Below, piece by piece: positions 36,835 to 40,034 of a DNA stretch of 40,034 nucleotides (its first letter is position 1; each line of letters begins with the position of its first letter). The notes beneath the pieces were generated by a model, which did not search any database, was not told the origin of the DNA, and saw only the letters and a program-made list of their open reading frames with translations. Location of the stretch: NCBI GenBank assembly GCA_027577415.1, contig JANBQS010000077.1:1-40034 (forward strand). The letters run 5' to 3'. The position numbers and the translations under genes were made by a program. The DNA is from Coemansia sp. RSA 922. Its lineage: Eukaryota; Kickxellomycota; Kickxellomycetes; Kickxellales; Kickxellaceae.

Positions 36835-39800
36835 ATGCGCACTATATCGCTTTCGTCGCGTTTGCAGTGGTCGTTCCGTGGAACTGTATTGCCAGGAGCA
36901 TTGGCTACAGGCGATGTTGACAACGATGGCGTACGTACCAATTGGTTGCTATTGAGAGTGAGAATAATATAGGCACGCACACTAGAGTAAAAGGGATATG
37001 CTAATATAAATGTATTCTTTTTTTGTTGCTTATATAGTGCAAAGAGTTTGTCGTTGGTAGCGTCCAGGGCGAGCTGGCGATCTTTCGCGGCCGAGGCGGC
37101 TGTGGATCTTGGCGGCTATCCGAAGAACAGATCGAGCCAGAGTACGACTGCTGGGATGCCATTGACCGCGGTGAGCTTCCTACTGACCAAGCTGCGCCTG
37201 GCAGCGAGCCGGCTGTTTTGCGGCGACAGGGCACATATAATAGCCTGATGCAAGGGCTGAGCTCAAATCACGAGTCACTGTCGCTGACCGACATTCTGCA
37301 TATGTTTCAGGGCGGCGACCAGACCTTGGCCTCCCAAACGGGTTCTGGCGACTCTAGCGAAGATGACACAGACGGTGCGCGGAGAGAGTCGGGGGCGGGC
37401 CAGTGGGATTGTGAAAACCCTGGCCATGTCAAATGGGAGGACGCGCTGGATATCGAGCGCGACGGCCGTAAGCCCTGGATCCTGGCGCAAAAGCTGGGAA
37501 CTATATCCTCGGTTGTGGTTGCAGACATTTGTAACTGTGGCCACAATTCTATTGTTGTGGTCAACGGAGAAGGCAAATGTCATATCTTTGACTATCCGTT
37601 TAAGCGCCGCTTTCATCCGGATATCACCAAGAGAAGAAGACAGCACAATCACTATCGCCGATTCTCACAGGATCGATTCTTCAAAGACGGTGTAGTCACA
37701 GACATCAACGACCGGTCTGAGGATCAGCCCAGTTCTCGCCAGGCAGGAGTGTCTTGTAGTTCTGGCCGGCCTCTCAGCAGAGATGCCGGTGATGGTGCTC
37801 CTTTGCAAACCGATGTCTTTACTAGTGGTCTGAAGCAAGGCAGCTCGCCACATACAAAATTCGCTGTCTTTGATAACCCAACCAGTTCAACCAACCTTGG
37901 AAACAACCGTCGTCGAGGCTATAGCAACAGCGTGTCCACTCCCGCCATCCACAACCACGAAACGGCCGCGACAGAGGCCCTGAATACCTCGGGTCCTGCG
38001 AATGCATCCGCGTTGCCACGCATGGCCGCGAGCACAGCGCAACTGGCTTCCGGTCCTGGCTATGCCGACGTGTCGAGATCGTTTGCCAGCGGTCCGAACG
38101 GCCATGCGTACATGTCGAATACCGCGCGAAGGTCCGTATCTGGAGTTGGCGGCCATCCGCACGAGTCAGACAACCAGGATGCGGTACTTGCATCCGGTTC
38201 AGACATGGCACTCACCAGCAACCTATCTTCTCAGAGAGATCCTCCGCTGACCATCTTGGACAAGTGCGAGAGCAGGGAGCACAGGGGATCTGCTTACCGC
38301 GGCACAAGGCGGAACAGCGAGGTAGGTCAGTCTCCTGTATCGCCTGCGGGTATACGTGCACACGCAGGCGCTGGCCAGAGGGGGTTTAGTGCTGAAACAG
38401 GCGGCAGCGGCAGTCGTCGTCGTCATCACAACACGTCGGATGCTGGTGCAGACTCGTTGAGCGCGGCCTATGGCGATGCCGACATTGACTCTGACATTGA
38501 CTTTCCCGACACGATGTCAGACAACGGTGATATTCCCTTGCTGTCGCGCGAGGAGGCTGACGATATCGAAAACATTTGGGGCGCCAACTTGGGCAAGAAA
38601 AGCGGTGACTGGTTCCCCTACGTGCTTGATCGGCCAGACATGACGTTTGCCATCCCGACAAACGTTGAGCACGCAATTGTAGCTGATGTTGACAACAACG
38701 GGCTCAATGAGCTGGTGCTTACGGCGACCGACGGATTCGTGTACATATTTAGAATCGAATCGACTGTCAAGCACGCGGTAAAGCCTACATTGTCGTCGCT
38801 GGGCGTGTTTAGCACTATCCCGACGACTCTGCCTAGCGTGAATATGACTGGCAATGGATCACCATACTTGCACATGTCTGCGCCACGCTCGCCCGATGCC
38901 TCGGATCTTGATTCAAACGATTTTCAAAAGAGTGCCAGGCCGCTGGGCGGCTCTAAAACTGGCAGAAAGAAGTCGCTAGGGACTCAGACTGGCCACTCGG
39001 GCAAAGTGTTGAAGCACGGTAGTACTACTGCGCCCAGCAGCGCTATTCCAGGAGCCGAGTCGGACTTGGACTTGGTCAACAACCTGTTCAAGTCCATTAA
39101 AGACATTTCGTTGACGCCAGTAGATCGTAAAGCAGAAAGCGCGGTTGTCAGCGAAGTGCAAGTATTTCCTCAGCTGGCTAACGTATCTGAGCCAGATACG
39201 CAACCAGCTCTTGAAGCACTGGCCTCTGACTCGTGTCACGATCCCGCACAGGCGCGGATCCACGCACTTCAAGGAACAGAAGCGGTGCCAAATACCTCGC
39301 CTACTTCGGTTCGTCGTCGGAGCTCAGGCAACCGTATGTCTCTGTCTAGCCGCATGCGTGAGAGCTTTGGCGGGATTATGTCGGGGTGGGACGCTAGCAG
39401 GCGTCCTGCCTCGTCTTACAACCAGACAGCTCCTCCCAGTATCAGTCACTCGCGTGCGGCGACGGCGAACAACAGCGGCCAGTCGACAAAGACACACTCG
39501 CGTTTGCCTAGTACTAGCGACGAGGCTACCGAGTTAGGCCAACTGGGTACTGGGCAAGCGAGCACTACTCTCGACTTATCTGCTGGGTCAACGTCCTCAC
39601 AGAATTACGCACATACGTACTCTGAGCAGTCACCAACAGCTATTGAGGCTAGTCGCAAGACACGGCCTCGGCAGAGCAGTGTTTGCATCGGCGCGCTGGG
39701 TATTCTGGAAGAAATGCCGGAGCGGCGCTCTAGCGACATGGATGCGCGCGATGCTCACATGTGTGACATTGACGAGGCTTCGCCTAGTGTGCCAACTGCC

Positions 39801-40034
39801 ATCCAAATAACGGCAGCGCCTGCTATTACTGCTACGGAGCCCGAGCCCAAGCCCGAGCTCGAACCCGAACCCGAACCCGAGCCAAGCCAGTTGGATCAAC
39901 CTGCCTCCAGGACCCGTGATTATACGGACGCTCCTGGGTTCGTTGACCCGTTTATGTTGCACCGACTAGTAACTGGGTCTGGCAGTCGAGGTCACAGTCG
40001 CAGTGGGAGTCTTATAAAATCCATAGCTCCGTCT
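36835..40034 (+). CDS. ITFG2: ITFG2-like KICSTOR subunit, 5' part (runs off window)
   Basis: Exon 1 is 36835-36930 and exon 2 begins at 37038, staying open to the window end. The intron is 107 bp (GTACGT...TATAG). At least 1031 residues are visible with no stop. The N-terminus (MRTISL..., FRGTVLPGALATGDVDNDG, then EFVVGSVQGELAIF) parallels the human ITFG2 start with its GDVDND FG-GAP-like loop. Further propeller blades are VVADICNCGHNSIVVV (~193) and IVADVDNNGLNELVLTATDG (~579), the latter matching the ISDIDGDGCRELVVG blade. Between and after these lie long disordered Ser/Gly/Arg-rich inserts, so the protein is far larger than human ITFG2 (447). A Glu-Pro repeat occurs near 39,837-39,882. In animals KICSTOR tethers GATOR1 to lysosomes to restrain TORC1. 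Later blades must lie beyond the window. Confidence 0.78.

Noticed and set aside
1..40034. tRNA, rRNA, CRISPR array, prokaryotic operon or viral segment
   Set aside because: No B-box and cloverleaf pair, rRNA signature, spaced direct repeats, or viral hallmark genes were seen; the gene set is eukaryotic housekeeping.

Overview
This window is eukaryotic nuclear DNA, most likely from a fungus. The evidence is a fungal-type conventional kinesin, short introns with GT-AG (and one GC-AG) borders and TATAG/TGTAG acceptors, pyrimidine-rich tracts just before several start codons, and tightly packed genes. Several genes are ones that budding and fission yeasts lack: dymeclin, the KICSTOR subunit ITFG2 and an ALKBH8-type dioxygenase. 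Together with very low intron density, this points by inference to an early-diverging (non-Dikarya) fungus, perhaps Kickxellomycotina. That placement is not proven from the sequence.

Layout. 1-837 is the 3' end of a cold-shock-domain RNA-binding protein with a Gln/His/Pro tail. 973-6295 (minus) holds PRP40 and the HOPS/CORVET subunit VPS18. 6438-9008 is an AT-rich block almost free of CpG, with traces of decayed coding sequence and one intact small ORF. 9009-13969 holds MED9 (minus), a membrane-anchored M28 peptidase (plus), the zinc-chaperone GTPase ZNG1 (minus) and a degenerate PDX1/SNZ-like protein (plus). 14108-19118 (minus) holds a three-exon kinesin-1 heavy chain and an ALKBH8-like gene. 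20013-23098 is a four-exon dymeclin gene. 23224-25824 (minus) is a two-exon GATA-like plus PHD finger protein. 27121-28413 (minus) is RNA polymerase I subunit A49. 28414-33657 is gene-poor and contains LINE fragments on both strands. 33658-36526 holds ARP4 (plus) and a DUF89 phosphatase (minus). 36835 to the end is the 5' part of an ITFG2-like gene that runs off the window.

The genes form no single pathway or cluster; this is ordinary eukaryotic housekeeping order with several divergent promoters (MED9/M28, ZNG1/PDX1-like, ALKBH8/DYM, DUF89/ITFG2). Some share an endolysosomal or nutrient theme: VPS18, the M28 peptidase with a vacuolar-type sorting signal, ITFG2 and Golgi dymeclin. I infer no operon-like link.

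The most unusual items are four. (1) A full-length PDX1/SNZ homologue keeps both catalytic lysines but has lost its phosphate-binding loops. (2) A sharply bounded 2.6-kb CpG desert lies between CpG-rich genes. (3) A KICSTOR subunit is present in a fungal-looking genome. (4) The only three CACGTG boxes I found each lie about 110-140 bp upstream of a start codon, one being the exact palindrome GTCACGTGAC before VPS18.
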